Positions 18,589 to 28,205 of a DNA stretch of 64,000 nucleotides are shown here, piece after piece. The translations under genes were made by a program, and so were the position numbers. The stretch's first letter is position 1. Every line of letters starts with the position of its first letter. Origin of the DNA: CAVWSM01 sp963798505 (GTDB lineage Bacteria > Actinomycetota > Actinomycetes > Jiangellales > Jiangellaceae); NCBI GenBank assembly GCA_963798505.1, contig CAWCTX010000009.1, positions 434,001 through 498,000 on the forward strand, read 5' to 3'. The notes under the pieces were generated by a model. It saw nothing but the letters and a program-made list of their open reading frames with translations. It did no database searches and was not told the origin of the DNA.

Positions 18589-19082
18589 TAGAGCTTGCGC
18601 CGCGCTCCGGCGGAGTCGCGCTGGACGCAGCATGCGGCACCGGCCGGGCAATTCCGTTCCTGCGTACCGCCGTCGGAGACGACGGGGCGGTCGTCGCCGT
18701 CGACCTGACTCCCGAGATGCTGGCCGAAGCCGTACGACGCGGTCGCGGCTCGCTGGCGGCCCTCGTGCAAGCCGACGTCACCACGCTTCCGGTCGCCGCC
18801 GCGTCAGTCGATGCCGTGCTCGCCGCCGGGCTTCTCCCGCACCTCCCTGATCCGGTGGCTGGATTGGCCGAGCTGGCTCGGGTGTGCCGTCCGGGCGGAC
18901 GGTTGGCGCTGTTCCACCCGGTCGGCCGCGAGCAGCTCGCACGACGCCGAGGCCACCAACTCGACCCTGCCGACATCCGGGCCGAGCCGCAGATCCGGAC
19001 CGTACTCGCCCAGACCGGCTGGTCATGCGAATCGGTGGACGACTCCGAGCACCGCTACCTCGTCCTCGCAGTCCGCGCCTAG
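18507..19082 (+). CDS. Class I SAM-dependent methyltransferase
   Basis: 191 residues with motif I VALDAACGTGRAIPFL, the acidic end of strand 2 (VVAVDLTPEML), a motif II-like segment (LVQADVTTLPVAAASVDAVL) and the post-motif LARVCRPGGRLALFHP. This is the Methyltransf_11/UbiE-like fold; the substrate is unknown. The C-terminus (CESVDDSEHRYLVLAVRA) is typical of small-molecule methyltransferases. It is soluble. It follows the DUF998 gene and is followed by a hairpin at 19161. Confidence 0.9.
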   Translation: MREFFAARAADWEDRFPDDDPLYAQAVVELAPRSGGVALDAACGTGRAIPFLRTAVGDDGAVVAVDLTPEMLAEAVRRGRGSLAALVQADVTTLPVAAASVDAVLAAGLLPHLPDPVAGLAELARVCRPGGRLALFHPVGREQLARRRGHQLDPADIRAEPQIRTVLAQTGWSCESVDDSEHRYLVLAVRA

Positions 19083-19160
19083 CCGTTGCCGAATCGCGAT
19101 CAACCGGATTTCTCCCAACCCTTGCGCGCATCGGGGCAGCCACGTACGTTCGGCGTCACC

Positions 19161-19188
19161 TTTGCGGCGGGGAGATCCCCGCCGCAAA
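19161..19188 (+). terminator. Perfect 12-bp hairpin before the M28 peptidase gene
   Basis: Arms TTTGCGGCGGGG / CCCCGCCGCAAA with the loop AGAT. It lies 79 bp after the methyltransferase stop and only 8 bp before the ribosome site AAGGAGG of the peptidase gene. No T tract. It may end the upstream transcript or act in the leader of the peptidase mRNA. Confidence 0.6.
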
Positions 19189-19207
19189 CACGTGCCAAGG
19201 AGGTCAT

Positions 19208-20818
19208 GTGGTTCGCGAAAGCAAGGGCAGACGCCGAGCAGCAAGCGCGGTCGTCGTTGCCAGTGGTGTGGCACTGGTGGCTGCGGCGGTCACGCCGACG
19301 GCAATCGCCAGCAACGGCAACAACAACACGTCGAAGAAGCTGCGGGCAGCAGTCAGCGCCGCAGGGCATGTTCGAGCACCTCGAGGCCCTCCAGGAGATC
19401 GCGGATGCCAACGGTGGCAACCGGTTCTCCGGGCTCCCAGGGCATGACAAGTCCGTCGAGTACGCGGTCGGCGTCTTCGAGGACGCCGGATACACACGTC
19501 GACGCAGGCTTCGAATACTTCGCGTCCGCCGTCCTCGGCCCGGGCGTTCTCGAGCAGACCGCTCCCACACCGACCACGTACGTCCAGGACGTCGACTGGG
19601 GCTACCTGTCGCAGAGCGACCCCGGCGAGGTCACCGCCCCCGTCACGGCGGTCGACCTTCAGCTCGGGCTCGGCAACACCTCGACAGCGGCTGCGAGGCG
19701 GAGGACTTGGCCGGGTTCCCCGCGGGGCAACATCGCGCTCGTTCAGCGCGGCACGTGCACGTTCGAGTTGAAGATCGAGAACGCTGCGGCGGCCGGCGCC
19801 GTCGGTGCCGTGCTCTTCAACCAGGGCAACACCACACGGCGTCAGACCGCACCGGGATTCCCGCCGTCACCTCGGCGCGACAACACGTCCGGCATCCCCG
19901 GCATCGGCGCCACCTACGCGCGCGGCGTCGAGTGGGTCGGACGACCGCAGGTCTGGTCATGCACCTCGCACGCCAACGTCGTGCGTGAGCTCAAGACCAC
20001 CTACAACGTCTTCGCCGAGACGCCCGGCGGCGACGCCGACAACGTCGTGATGGCTGGCGCCCACCTCGACTCCGTCGGATGCGGGTCCGGGCATCAACGA
20101 CAACGGCACCGGCTCGGCCGCGATCCTCGAGGTCGCCGAGCAGATGTCCAAGGTGAAGCCGAAGAACAAGGTCCGCTTCGCCCTCTGGGGCGCTGAGGAG
20201 TCCGGGCTGGTCGGTTCCAACTTCTACATGGACAACCTCGCCGAGGCGGAGCGGCAGAAGATCGCGCTCTATCTCAACTTCGACATGGTGGGCTCGCCCA
20301 ACTACGTGCGGTTCGTCTACGACGGCGACAACTCGAAGTTTGCGCCTGGCCCCAACGTCGCCGAGGGCCCGCCCGGGTCGGACGCGATGGAGCAGATGTT
20401 CCACGACTACTTCGCGGGCCAGGACCTGCCGTCTGCGGAGACGGCGTTCAGCGGGCGCAGCGACTACGGCCGGTTCATCTTCTACGGCGTGCCGTCGGGC
20501 GGCCTGTTCACGGGCGCCGAGGGCGTCAAGACCGCGGAAGAGGCCGCGATCTTCGGCGGGGAGGCGGACGTCGCCTACGACCACTGCTACCACCAGGCCT
20601 GCGACACCCTGGACAACGTCAACCGGCAGGGGCTCGAGGAGATGGGCGACGCGATCGCGCACGCCATCCTCACCTACGCCTTCGACACCCGCTCGGTCAA
20701 CGGCAAGGGCAAGGGCCACCCGGTCAGCCCGCCCGGACAGCACGTGACCGGCACGCGGACGGGCGTCACGTCGCCCACCGGCGGCGGCCTGCACGAGGAC
20801 GAGCACGCAGCGTCCTGA
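19208..20818 (+). pseudogene. Secreted M28-family aminopeptidase with PA domain, frameshifted
   Basis: Starts with the GTG at 19208 after AAGGAGG; a signal peptide follows (RRRAASAVVVASGVALVAA...AIAS). Four or more frame changes occur (about 19365, 19495, 19680-19700, 19840-19880 and 20085). The PA domain (GNIALVQRGTCTFELKIENA) precedes the zinc peptidase core: AGAHLDSV, then GPGINDNGTGSAA, FALWGAEESGLVGS with the catalytic Glu pair, YLNFDMVGSPNY, and YDHCYHQACDT with the last His. It would cleave N-terminal residues of peptides outside the cell. From 20144 to the end it is in one frame. Confidence 0.87.
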
Positions 20819-20834
20819 TCGTCCAGCAATAACC

Positions 20835-20864
20835 AAGGGCCCGGTCCTCCAGGACCGGGCCCTT
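20835..20864. terminator. 14-bp hairpin between M28 peptidase and SHOCT genes
   Basis: Arms AAGGGCCCGGTCCT / AGGACCGGGCCCTT with a 2-nt loop, 16 bp after the peptidase stop and 21 bp after the convergent SHOCT gene. The A/T-flanked, very stable stem suits a bidirectional terminator. Confidence 0.85.
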
Positions 20865-20885
20865 GCCCTGTCGTCCAAGCCGGGC

Positions 20886-21267
20886 TCAGATCCCCAGCAG
20901 TTTGGCCTTGGCCGCGGCAAACTCCGCATCGGTCAGCGCGCCCGCGTCCTTGAGCTGCACGAGCTGCTGCAGCTGCGCCATCGTGTCGGGGGCCGCCGGT
21001 GCCGCCGGTGCCGCAGGGGCTACGGGTGCCGCGGGCTGCCCTGCGGCCATCTGCGCCTGCATCGCGGCCACCTGCTGCTGCTGGGCGGCCAGCTGCTCAG
21101 CCATCTCTCGCCTGCTGCTGGTCCTCATACTGCTCGTTGGCAGCCGCCTGCTGCTTCTTGTTCGCCCGGTTGGTCATCGCGCGATTCGTCGCTGCGGCCG
21201 TCCCAGCCACCACCGCCGTACGCGCCATCGTGCCGAGCAATCCCGGCCTTCCTATTCGTCGCATCAT
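20886..21267 (-). pseudogene. SHOCT-domain protein with Ala-rich N-terminus, frameshifted
   Basis: The ATG at 21267 (a second Met follows directly) is preceded by GGAGGTGG. The first frame reads MMRRIGRPGLLGTMARTAVV, an Ala-rich segment, then Gln-rich. A one-base slip near 21105-21110 moves to the frame MAEQLAAQQQQVAAMQ, an Ala/Pro linker, and a C-terminal SHOCT domain (LVQLKDAGALTDAEFAAAKAKLLGI), which usually mediates oligomerisation. It directly follows the DUF6325 gene. The N-terminus resembles the 52-residue protein at 42802-42960, which also follows a DUF6325 gene. Confidence 0.82.
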
Positions 21268-21282
21268 CCACCTCCAGCCGAA

Positions 21283-21703
21283 TCAGGTGGTGGCCTTGGC
21301 GGCAAGTTCGGCTGCCTCGACGTCTTCGGGCGGAATCCGGACGTCGAGCGCGAGCTCGATGCCCACGTTGCGCAGTGCCGCGGCAAACTCCCTGGCCCAG
21401 ACGTGCTCGATCACGAGCACAGCCGCCGACTCCCCGGGTCGAGCACCGCCCCAAGGTCGTCGATGTCCTCGTCGTTGACGAGATCGAGGACTTCCACGTT
21501 GAGCTCGGACCAGCCGGCGAACTCCTCGGACTGTTCCAGCTCGATCGCGCGCGCTTCGCCGTCCTCGCCCCTGGCGATGACGAGCAGGTCCACGATGCGC
21601 ACCGAGCCCCCGGCGATGACGTCGCGGACGGCAGCGGCCACTTCAGGGCCCGGTCGGTCGGTGGGGAAGGTCAGGACGATCATCTCGACGGCTCCAGAGC
21701 CAT
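21283..21703 (-). pseudogene. DUF6325-family protein, frameshifted
   Basis: The best start is the ATG at 21703 (MALEP); a one-base slip near 21690 leads to VEMIVLTFPTDRPGPEV and an intact middle (IAGGSVRIVDLLVIARGEDG, ELNVEVLDLVNDEDIDDLG). After AVLDPG a second slip (about 21435) gives ESAAVLVIEHVWAREFAAAL and the end to 21283. The sequence pattern matches the intact paralogue at 42963-43439. The family is thought to be a small alpha/beta protein of unknown role. It is followed by the SHOCT gene, 15 bp away. Confidence 0.85.
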
Positions 21704-21795
21704 CGACGGGTTCCAAGCGAAGGGTTGAACACCGCCTAATCTGCCGCGACGCGCGCCGTCGCGCGCGTCGAGGCGTCGACGCCCCGGACACTGGG

Positions 21796-23240
21796 CTACA
21801 CGGACAGATCCAGCGCCGGCTCCGGCTCGCGCAGTGGCGGCGCGACCAGCTCGTCACGACGGATCAGGGTCAGCGCAACGACAACCCCCAGCGCCGCGAT
21901 GCCCGCTCCTGCAGCGAAGGCGGCGGTGAAGCCGTCGACGAGGGCGGAGGGCAATGGGGTGCCGTCGGCCAGCGGCGTTGTCCGCCCGCGAGGTGGCGAC
22001 GGTGGACAGCGCCGCGATGCCGAGCGCCCCACCGATCTGCTGCGACGTGTTGATCAGGCCGGAGGCAAGACCTGCCTCATGCGGCTGCACGCCGGCCAGC
22101 GCCGCGATCGAGATCGGCACAAACGAGAAGCCGATGCCGACGCCGATGAGGAGGAAGCCGGGCAGCAGATCCGCGACGTACGACCCGCCGACCGACACCT
22201 GCGTGAAGAACACCAGTCCCGCGGTGAGCATCGACATCCCGATGACGAGGACGGGCTTGACGCCGACCCGAGTGACGAGCTGGGCGGCGACGGCCGACCA
22301 GACGATCGCGGTCCCGGCGACCGCGAGGTAGGCGACCCCGGTCGTCATTGCCGAATAGCCCAGCACCTGCTGCATGTAGAGCGTCAGCATCAGGAACATC
22401 GAGAACATGGCGGTGCCGAGGATGAAGCCCGCCACGTTGGCACCGCTGACCGTACGAATCTGGAGTATCCCGAAGCGCATGAGCGGCTCCGGATGCCTGA
22501 GCTCCCAGCCGACGAAACCGGCCAGCAGCACAACGGCGGCGCCGAAGGCAAACGAGTGTCCCGCCCGCGGTCCAGCCGTCCTGGCCGGCTTGGGTGATCG
22601 CATAGACCAGCGAGGAGAGCCCACCGGTGACGAGCACGGCACCGGGGATGTCGAACGACGTCGCGCGGGCGTCGCGGCTCTCGTTGAGCAGGATCGGGGC
22701 AAGGATGAAGGCGCCCACCCCGACCGGGATGTTGACGTAGAAGATCCACTCCCAGCTCAAGGCGTCGGTGAGAACCCCGCCGAGCAGGACGCCCGCGGCC
22801 GCACCGAACCCGCCCACGGCGCCCCACACGCCGAGCGCGATATTGCGCTCGCGGCCTTCGACAAAGGTCGTCGACAGGATCGACAGCGCCGCCGGAGCGA
22901 TGATCGCCGCGCCGAGACCCTGGAACGCCCGCGCCGCAATCAGCGACGCGTCCGACCATGCGAGCCCGGCCGCCAGTGAGGCAACGGTGAACAGCACGAC
23001 ACCGACGAGGAAGATGCGCCGTCGGCCCAACAGGTCGGCGGACCGCCCGCCGAGCAACAGAAAGCCGCCGAAGACGAGCGCGTAGGCGCTGATCACCCAC
23101 TGCAGGTCCTCCTGCGAGAACCCCAGGTCAACCTGGATCGATGGCAGCGCGACGTTCACGATCGCAATGTCCAGGACGATCATGAACTGCACCACGCTCA
23201 GCAGGGCCAACGCCAGCCACTTGCGCCGCTCGGGAGTCAC
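21796..23240 (-). pseudogene. EmrB/QacA-type MFS multidrug transporter, frameshifted
   Basis: Starts with the GTG at 23240 after AAAGGAAA. The protein has about 14 membrane helices. Motif A (GGRSADLLGRRRIFL) and the motif C-like FGAAAGVLLGGVLTD are clear. Frame changes lie near 22560-22600, after QAGQDGWT, and near 21970-21990, after STVATSRAD; the last frame ends PALDLSV at 21796. It would export drugs or other lipophilic compounds using the proton gradient. The divergent HxlR gene at 23351 is the likely repressor. Confidence 0.9.
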
Positions 23241-23350
23241 GTCGATGTTTCCTTTCAATTTGGAAGGAGCGACTGCTAACCTAGCAGTGAACTTCTGATT
23301 TGCAAGTGGTATCTTCCAGAGAGCAAGCAGCGATCTAGGATTGGTGCGCC
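23241..23350. promoter_or_regulatory. Divergent promoter region of MFS pump and HxlR regulator
   Basis: 110 bp between the two start codons, markedly richer in A+T than its surroundings. It contains a small inverted element ACTT-N9-AAGT (within GAACTTCTGATTTGCAAGTG) that could be an operator for the HxlR protein. The match is short, so the operator is only a suggestion. Confidence 0.45.
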
Positions 23351-23968
23351 ATGGCCAGCCGGTATGACCAGTTCTGTCCAGTGGCGCACGGGCTCTCGCT
23401 GGTCGGGGAGCGGTGGGCGCTGCTTGTCGTGCATGAGCTGCTGCGCGGGCCGAAGCGCTACACCGACCTCGTCGACAACCTGCCCGGCATCGGCACCAAC
23501 ATCCTCGCCAGCCGGCTGCGCGACCTCGAGGCGTCCGGCATCGTGACCCGACGGCTGCTGCCACCGCCCGCCGCCGCTCGCGTGTATGAGCTGACCGACT
23601 ATGGCCGGGCGCTCAAGCCCGTCATCCGCGAGCTCGGGCTGTGGGGGGCACGGTCCCTGGGGCCGCCCTCCGAAGACGATCTGTTCCCCGGCTGGCTGGT
23701 CAACGCGATCGACGTGGCACTCGCCACGGTGGCCCCGCCCGGCCGCTTCGAGTTCCGCGTGGGCGACGAGGTCGCCTCCCTCGTCGACGGCGAAGCACAA
23801 TCCGGCCCCGCCGACGACCCCGACGTTGTCGTGGAAGGCTCCGCCGCCGACGTCTACCAGATGTTCACCGAACGGCGGATCGATGTCGTCCGGGTCAGCG
23901 GTGACCGCCAGCTGCTCGCGAGGCTTGTCGAGGCCACGCCGACGTCCGTCGCGGCCCAGGCAGGCTGA
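23351..23968 (+). CDS. HxlR-family transcriptional regulator (MFS-linked)
   Basis: 205 residues. The winged-helix core (about 5-95) shows YDQFCPVAHGLSLVGERWAL, ELLRGPKRYTDLVDNLPGIG, NILASRLRDLEASGIVTRR and the wing VYELTDYGRALKPVI. The extra C-terminal domain (about 115-205) is unusual for the short HxlR proteins and may bind a ligand, as in the two-domain HxlR group. It is divergent from the EmrB-type pump gene, so it most probably controls it in response to a drug-like inducer. Confidence 0.92.
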   Translation: MASRYDQFCPVAHGLSLVGERWALLVVHELLRGPKRYTDLVDNLPGIGTNILASRLRDLEASGIVTRRLLPPPAAARVYELTDYGRALKPVIRELGLWGARSLGPPSEDDLFPGWLVNAIDVALATVAPPGRFEFRVGDEVASLVDGEAQSGPADDPDVVVEGSAADVYQMFTERRIDVVRVSGDRQLLARLVEATPTSVAAQAG

Positions 23969-23974
23969 GCCGGG

Positions 23975-24157
23975 TCAGAGCCGCGGGCAGCGCTCCCCGG
24001 ATGCCTCCGGGTAGAAGACGTGTGCCTGCCCGTCGTCGAGATGGTCAGAAGCACCGACACAATGTGACTGATCGACGGGGTTCCCACCGACCGTGCGCGC
24101 TAGACCTTCGCCGTAAGGCCGATCAGGTGGCCGGATGCGAACGTTTTGCACGCGCGG
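23975..24157 (-). other. Unassigned open frame converging on the HxlR gene
   Basis: An open minus-strand frame of about 60 codons ends at 23975, 6 bp after the HxlR stop. It has no clear start codon or ribosome site. Its translation has ordinary composition (GGNPVDQSHCVGASDH, GQAHVFYPEASGERC), and may be the C-terminus of an indel-damaged gene. I do not recognise it. The rest of the 23969-24290 stretch shows nothing else. Confidence 0.25.
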
Positions 24158-24290
24158 TCGCGGGCCTCAGCAAAGGGTCGCGCCGGTGCGCAGCATCCCC
24201 ACCTCGTTCGAGTAACCGTCGTCTGGGGCTTCCCTTCGCCGGACAGCGACTACGACCGGACCGCGAATGAACCTGAAGCAGCCCGAGACT

Positions 24291-24352
24291 TCGCGCCCTA
24301 ACTCCGCGAAAACGCGGCATGCGGGGCCCCGAAACGCGGAGTTAAGGCGCGA
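24291..24352 (-). terminator. Large hairpin after the penicillin-acylase gene
   Basis: Arms TCGCGCCCTAACTCCGCG (24291-24308) and 24335-24352 pair over 18 positions with one mismatch, around a 26-nt loop. It begins 2 bp beyond the stop codon of the minus-strand acylase gene. Confidence 0.75.
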
Positions 24353-24354
24353 GG

Positions 24355-27224
24355 TCAGGCGGGACGCAGTCGTACGGTCTCGGTGATCGTGCGGCGCAGA
24401 TCACGCTCGTCCAGCAGCTGGCGGTAGGTCTCGTTGGTCAGCCAGTGCGGCAGCAGGTTGGCGTAGTGCGGGTCGCCGACGTCGCGCTGGTGCCACCAGG
24501 CAGGCTCGACACCGCGTAGGGCAAGCCAGGGCGTGCCGTGAACCACGAACCGCCGCACCGGGCCGCCGCCGAACATGAACTCGTTGACCGCGTCGGCGCG
24601 GGCCGTTGTGGCTGGACGCGTCGACCGTGTTGAAGCCGCCGTCGGTGGCGATGCCGGCCAGTCCCGCGGCGCCGGCGTGACGCCACCCGCCGGCGGGGAT
24701 CGACCAGGGCGGGCCGAGCACGGGTCGAGCGGAACCCGGTGCAGCTTGCCCCAGCGGTAGTCGTCCTGGTCGGTCGAGCCACCGAAGGCTGGCGCGAACG
24801 CGTCGCGGCGAGCAGGTCGAGCGCTCGGCCACGGCCTTCAGCAACAGCACGTCGCGCCGGTCCGGCGGAGTCGTCGACGCCGCGGCACCGCGTAGAAGTC
24901 GAGCCCGGACAGCCCGACACCCGCCCGATCGTCGAACGGACCAGCAGCGTCTTGAGCGCCTTCAGGGCCTCGTCGCTCGCCCGGCAGCTGGCTGCCGGGA
25001 CCCACGGCGACGCAGGTGCGCGTCGATCACGTTGCGCACGTACTGTCCGCGCCACACCGAGTAGATCGTCGCTGCGACGCTGGCCTCGACCTCGCGGTCC
25101 GTCGGCGCCGCCGTTACCGCCTCGACATCGGCGGCGTCATAGCCCGCGTCGATACCCGTCGGCGTGGTGTGGTCCCAGTCGGCCAGCCGGCCACCGCCTC
25201 GGCGATGCCGCGTGTCGGCCGCCAGCGCGGCCAGCGCCGGATCGGCGCCGCCGCTGTCGCACGTTCGAACGCCGTGAGCAGGTACGGCGATAAGGACTGC
25301 CGCGTCGAGCAGCGTCACGTCGGCCTGCCATGCCTGAGGTCGTCGACGGACAGCTTGCGGCCAGAATCGACGGCCAGCCTGCACCAGGTCGGTGATGCGG
25401 CCGCCGCGGAAGCCGTCGTAGCCGACGTTGAGGTAGTAGATGCCGCCGCCGGGTCGCAGCTGGTTGAGCGGGTTGTTGTCGAAGCGTCGTGCCGGCCGGG
25501 TCGTTGTTGGCGTTGACGAAGAACCCGCTTTCGGGGTTGACGATGTGCGGCATCTCGGCGGGCGGCAGGATCTCGTACGGCACGGCCTGGCCGGGCTGCG
25601 TCGTGGTCCGCGGCAGCCACTCGTTGCCGCCCGTGCCGTCGCGGATGAACCACGGCGGGGCCCCGTTGACGGTGCCGGCCTGCAGGTCTTCTCTCAGCGG
25701 CATCTCGGCACTGGTGAAGTAGGCGAAGTTGCCCCGGTCGTCGGCGTATGCCCAGTTCTGCGAGCCGACGTCGAAGAACTTCAGTCGCCTTGCGGAAGTC
25801 GTCGAGATCCTTGGCACGGTTCGAGGTGGCGGAATGCGTCGAGCTCCCGCGTGGCGCTAGAACCCGGTGTATTGCACGCTGACAGCGCGTTGCCGGCCGT
25901 CGCCGACGGCGGCGTCAGAGCGACGATCGGCCCGTTGTTGCGCCGGGGCACGATCGAGCGTGGCGGCGGGGACCTGCGCGCTCGGCGGTACGACGATGTC
26001 GCTCGCCCCGGCCCAGGGTGTTGAGCGGAAGGTCTCGGGCACGGCGACGCACATGCTCCGGGCCGCCGTTGTAGATCGTGCTGAAGTCCCGACGGCGAGG
26101 TGGGGTCCGCGACGACCTGTTCGACGTAGGTGTCGGTCACGTCCATCGGGTTGGTGGTCGCGCCCCACATGACGTGCTTGTTGTGGCCGAGGATGACCCC
26201 GGGCGTGCCCGCGAACTGCTCGCCCGCCACGTCGAGCGAGCCGGATCTGAGTGCGATCGGATAGAAGGTCGACGGCATACCGAGCGACAGGTGCGGGTCA
26301 TTGGCGATCATCGGCTTGCCGGTTTGCCGTGCGCCGGCCGGAGATGCCCCACTCGTTGGAGCCCGGCGTGCTGCACCTGGTCGAGGCGCTCGGCGAGGAA
26401 CGGCACCGACTCGTTCGAGCCTGGTCGCGCCACTGCAGGCGCAAGTCGAGCGTGTCGTCGGAATAGGTCGGCACGGCCGCCGCACGTCTGCGTGGCCCGC
26501 GCTCCATGCGGCCGGTGCGGCTGTCGCAACCGTCGCGTCCGGCACCGTCGGCAGCCTGCGCGAACGGCTGCGAGCGGCCAGGTGTCCTGCCTGAAGAGCG
26601 CAGTCGCCGTCGAAGCCGGCGCCTGCCCGGTGCCGACGTAGGTCTGCGCGGCGATCGTCGCGTCGATGTCGAGGTCGAAGCTGAGGTTGAACGCGATCGC
26701 CTTTCCGATGACCACACTGTCGACGGAGTCCACGAGGCGAAAGGTGTCAGCTGCAGCGCCTGGTACTCCGGAGTCGGCGCCAGGGTGCGCCGCCATCCAG
26801 GCGTTGACCCCCTTGGCGTAGGCGTCCAGTGCCTTGCGGCTGTCGCGCCGACAGCGCCGGAAGGCTGCGCTCAGCGGCGCGCCGCAGCCCGATCGTGCGC
26901 GCCTCGACGTCGCCGCGGAGTGCTGCCTGCCCGAGCAGCTCGGCGACGTGCCGCTGGGCCTGCCGCCGGGTGACGTCCATCTGGAACATCCGATCCTGCG
27001 CGTGCACCCAGCCGTTGAGGAAGTAGCAGGTCGTGCTCGCCGTGCGCCTCGATGTGGGCGATGCCGTTGACGTCACGCGAGATCTCCGCCGGGTGGTGCA
27101 GACCATCAATGCGTACGGTCTCGCGGTCGTGCCGACCATCCGGGTGGGCCGCGGCGGCGGCGGTAGCGCCGGCGAGCACGGCCGAGGCGGCGACGATGAC
27201 CAGAATCTGACGGCGCACGGTCAC
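24355..27224 (-). pseudogene. Penicillin acylase-family Ntn hydrolase, heavily frameshifted
   Basis: Starts with a GTG at 27224 after GAGGAG; a signal peptide (VTVRRQILVIVAASAVLAGA) shows export. The alpha part has NGWVHAQDRMFQMDVTRRQA. The beta part should begin at the Ser of GSNEW (near 26360), the N-terminal nucleophile after self-cleavage, followed by NDPHLSLGMPSTFYP and NKHVMWGATTNPMDVTDTY. The frame changes more than eight times along the gene; the final 73 codons (to 24355) are clean. Full length would be about 950 residues. Family members hydrolyse beta-lactam side chains or N-acyl homoserine lactones; substrate unknown. Confidence 0.85.
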
Positions 27225-27267
27225 TCCTCGTTGAGCGGGTGCGCAGACGTTACCGAATTGGGGACGG

Positions 27268-28083
27268 CTACCGATAGACGAAGGCGGTCTTCGTCTTCGG
27301 CTCCGGGTGGACCCAGTCCGTGAGCTTGGCAGTGATGGCCTGGAGAACGTCGTGCGCGTCGCGAGTGACCGTGCCCGCATAGTCCTCGGCATCGTTGCCG
27401 TACTTGAAGCTGAACTCCACGCACACCGGTGGGCCCGCGACGTCAGCGTCGTCGTGCCAGATCACCATGGCGCACTCGGCTGCGATGTCCCGCTTGCCGA
27501 GGAGCACCTCGCCCCCGACGAGTACGAGCTCGCGGGCGCAGAAGTCCCGGACCACAGCAAGATCACTCTTCGGGTCGAGATCGCGCAGCTTGTCGGCCAG
27601 CCCGGGGAACATCTCAGCGACGTCATCCACCCGCGCGAACTGCTGATCAGCGTCGACCACGACCGTCGTCGAATAGCTGAAGACGGCCACGAACGGTGGC
27701 TTGACGTCCTCCTCGAACTTCGTCTTGACCTCGCCGCCGCCCTTGACCTTGGCATCCATGTCGCGGTCCTGCGCGACATAGCGGTCGGAGTGCCGGTACT
27801 TGAGCGTCACCTCCCGTTCGTCACCCTCCACGTCGATCCGCTCGCGAAAGATGTACCGCTGGCCGTTGAAGCCGCGCTCGGCCGTGTCGAAAAAGCGGAT
27901 CCGCCGGTGTGCCTTGACCTCGCTGAACGAGCCCTCGGTCGGGATGTCCATGTCGTTGAGCATCCGGCTGAGATCGGCCCAGAACGCATCGACCGCCCGG
28001 CGGGCCTCCTCGTCCGTCCCCGCGAACCGCTCCGGGAGCAGCATCACCTTGTACTCGCGTGAACCGACCAGTTGTCGAGGCAT
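27268..28083 (-). CDS. Hypothetical protein, possibly CYTH/triphosphate-tunnel-like
   Basis: 271 soluble residues, no signal. Charged beta strands dominate: RIRFFDTAERGFNGQRYIFR, then REVTLKYRHSDRYVAQDRDM and VKTKFEEDVKPPFVAVFSYS. The paired basic/acidic strand pattern and an LKYR motif are reminiscent of CYTH tunnel enzymes, but the classical ExExK start is absent, so this is only a weak idea. The C-terminal half is mixed (DFCARELVLVGGEVLLGKRD ... FSFKYGNDAEDY). The gene is intact and stands between the acylase and the EamA gene. Confidence 0.8.
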   Translation of the reverse strand: MPRQLVGSREYKVMLLPERFAGTDEEARRAVDAFWADLSRMLNDMDIPTEGSFSEVKAHRRIRFFDTAERGFNGQRYIFRERIDVEGDEREVTLKYRHSDRYVAQDRDMDAKVKGGGEVKTKFEEDVKPPFVAVFSYSTTVVVDADQQFARVDDVAEMFPGLADKLRDLDPKSDLAVVRDFCARELVLVGGEVLLGKRDIAAECAMVIWHDDADVAGPPVCVEFSFKYGNDAEDYAGTVTRDAHDVLQAITAKLTDWVHPEPKTKTAFVYR

Positions 28084-28205
28084 CGGACCGACCCTTCGCT
28101 CTGGGGACCTTCAAAGGTTCGCCCCAGGAGGCCACCCTGTCCACATGGGCAATAACTAGGCAGCGATGCGTCGGCGTCTAGGCAGCATTGCCGATTCGTG
28201 AGCGG

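Noticed and set aside
28084..28205. Direct repeat CTAGGCAGC (two copies)
   Set aside because: Short, only two copies, no link to a gene function.
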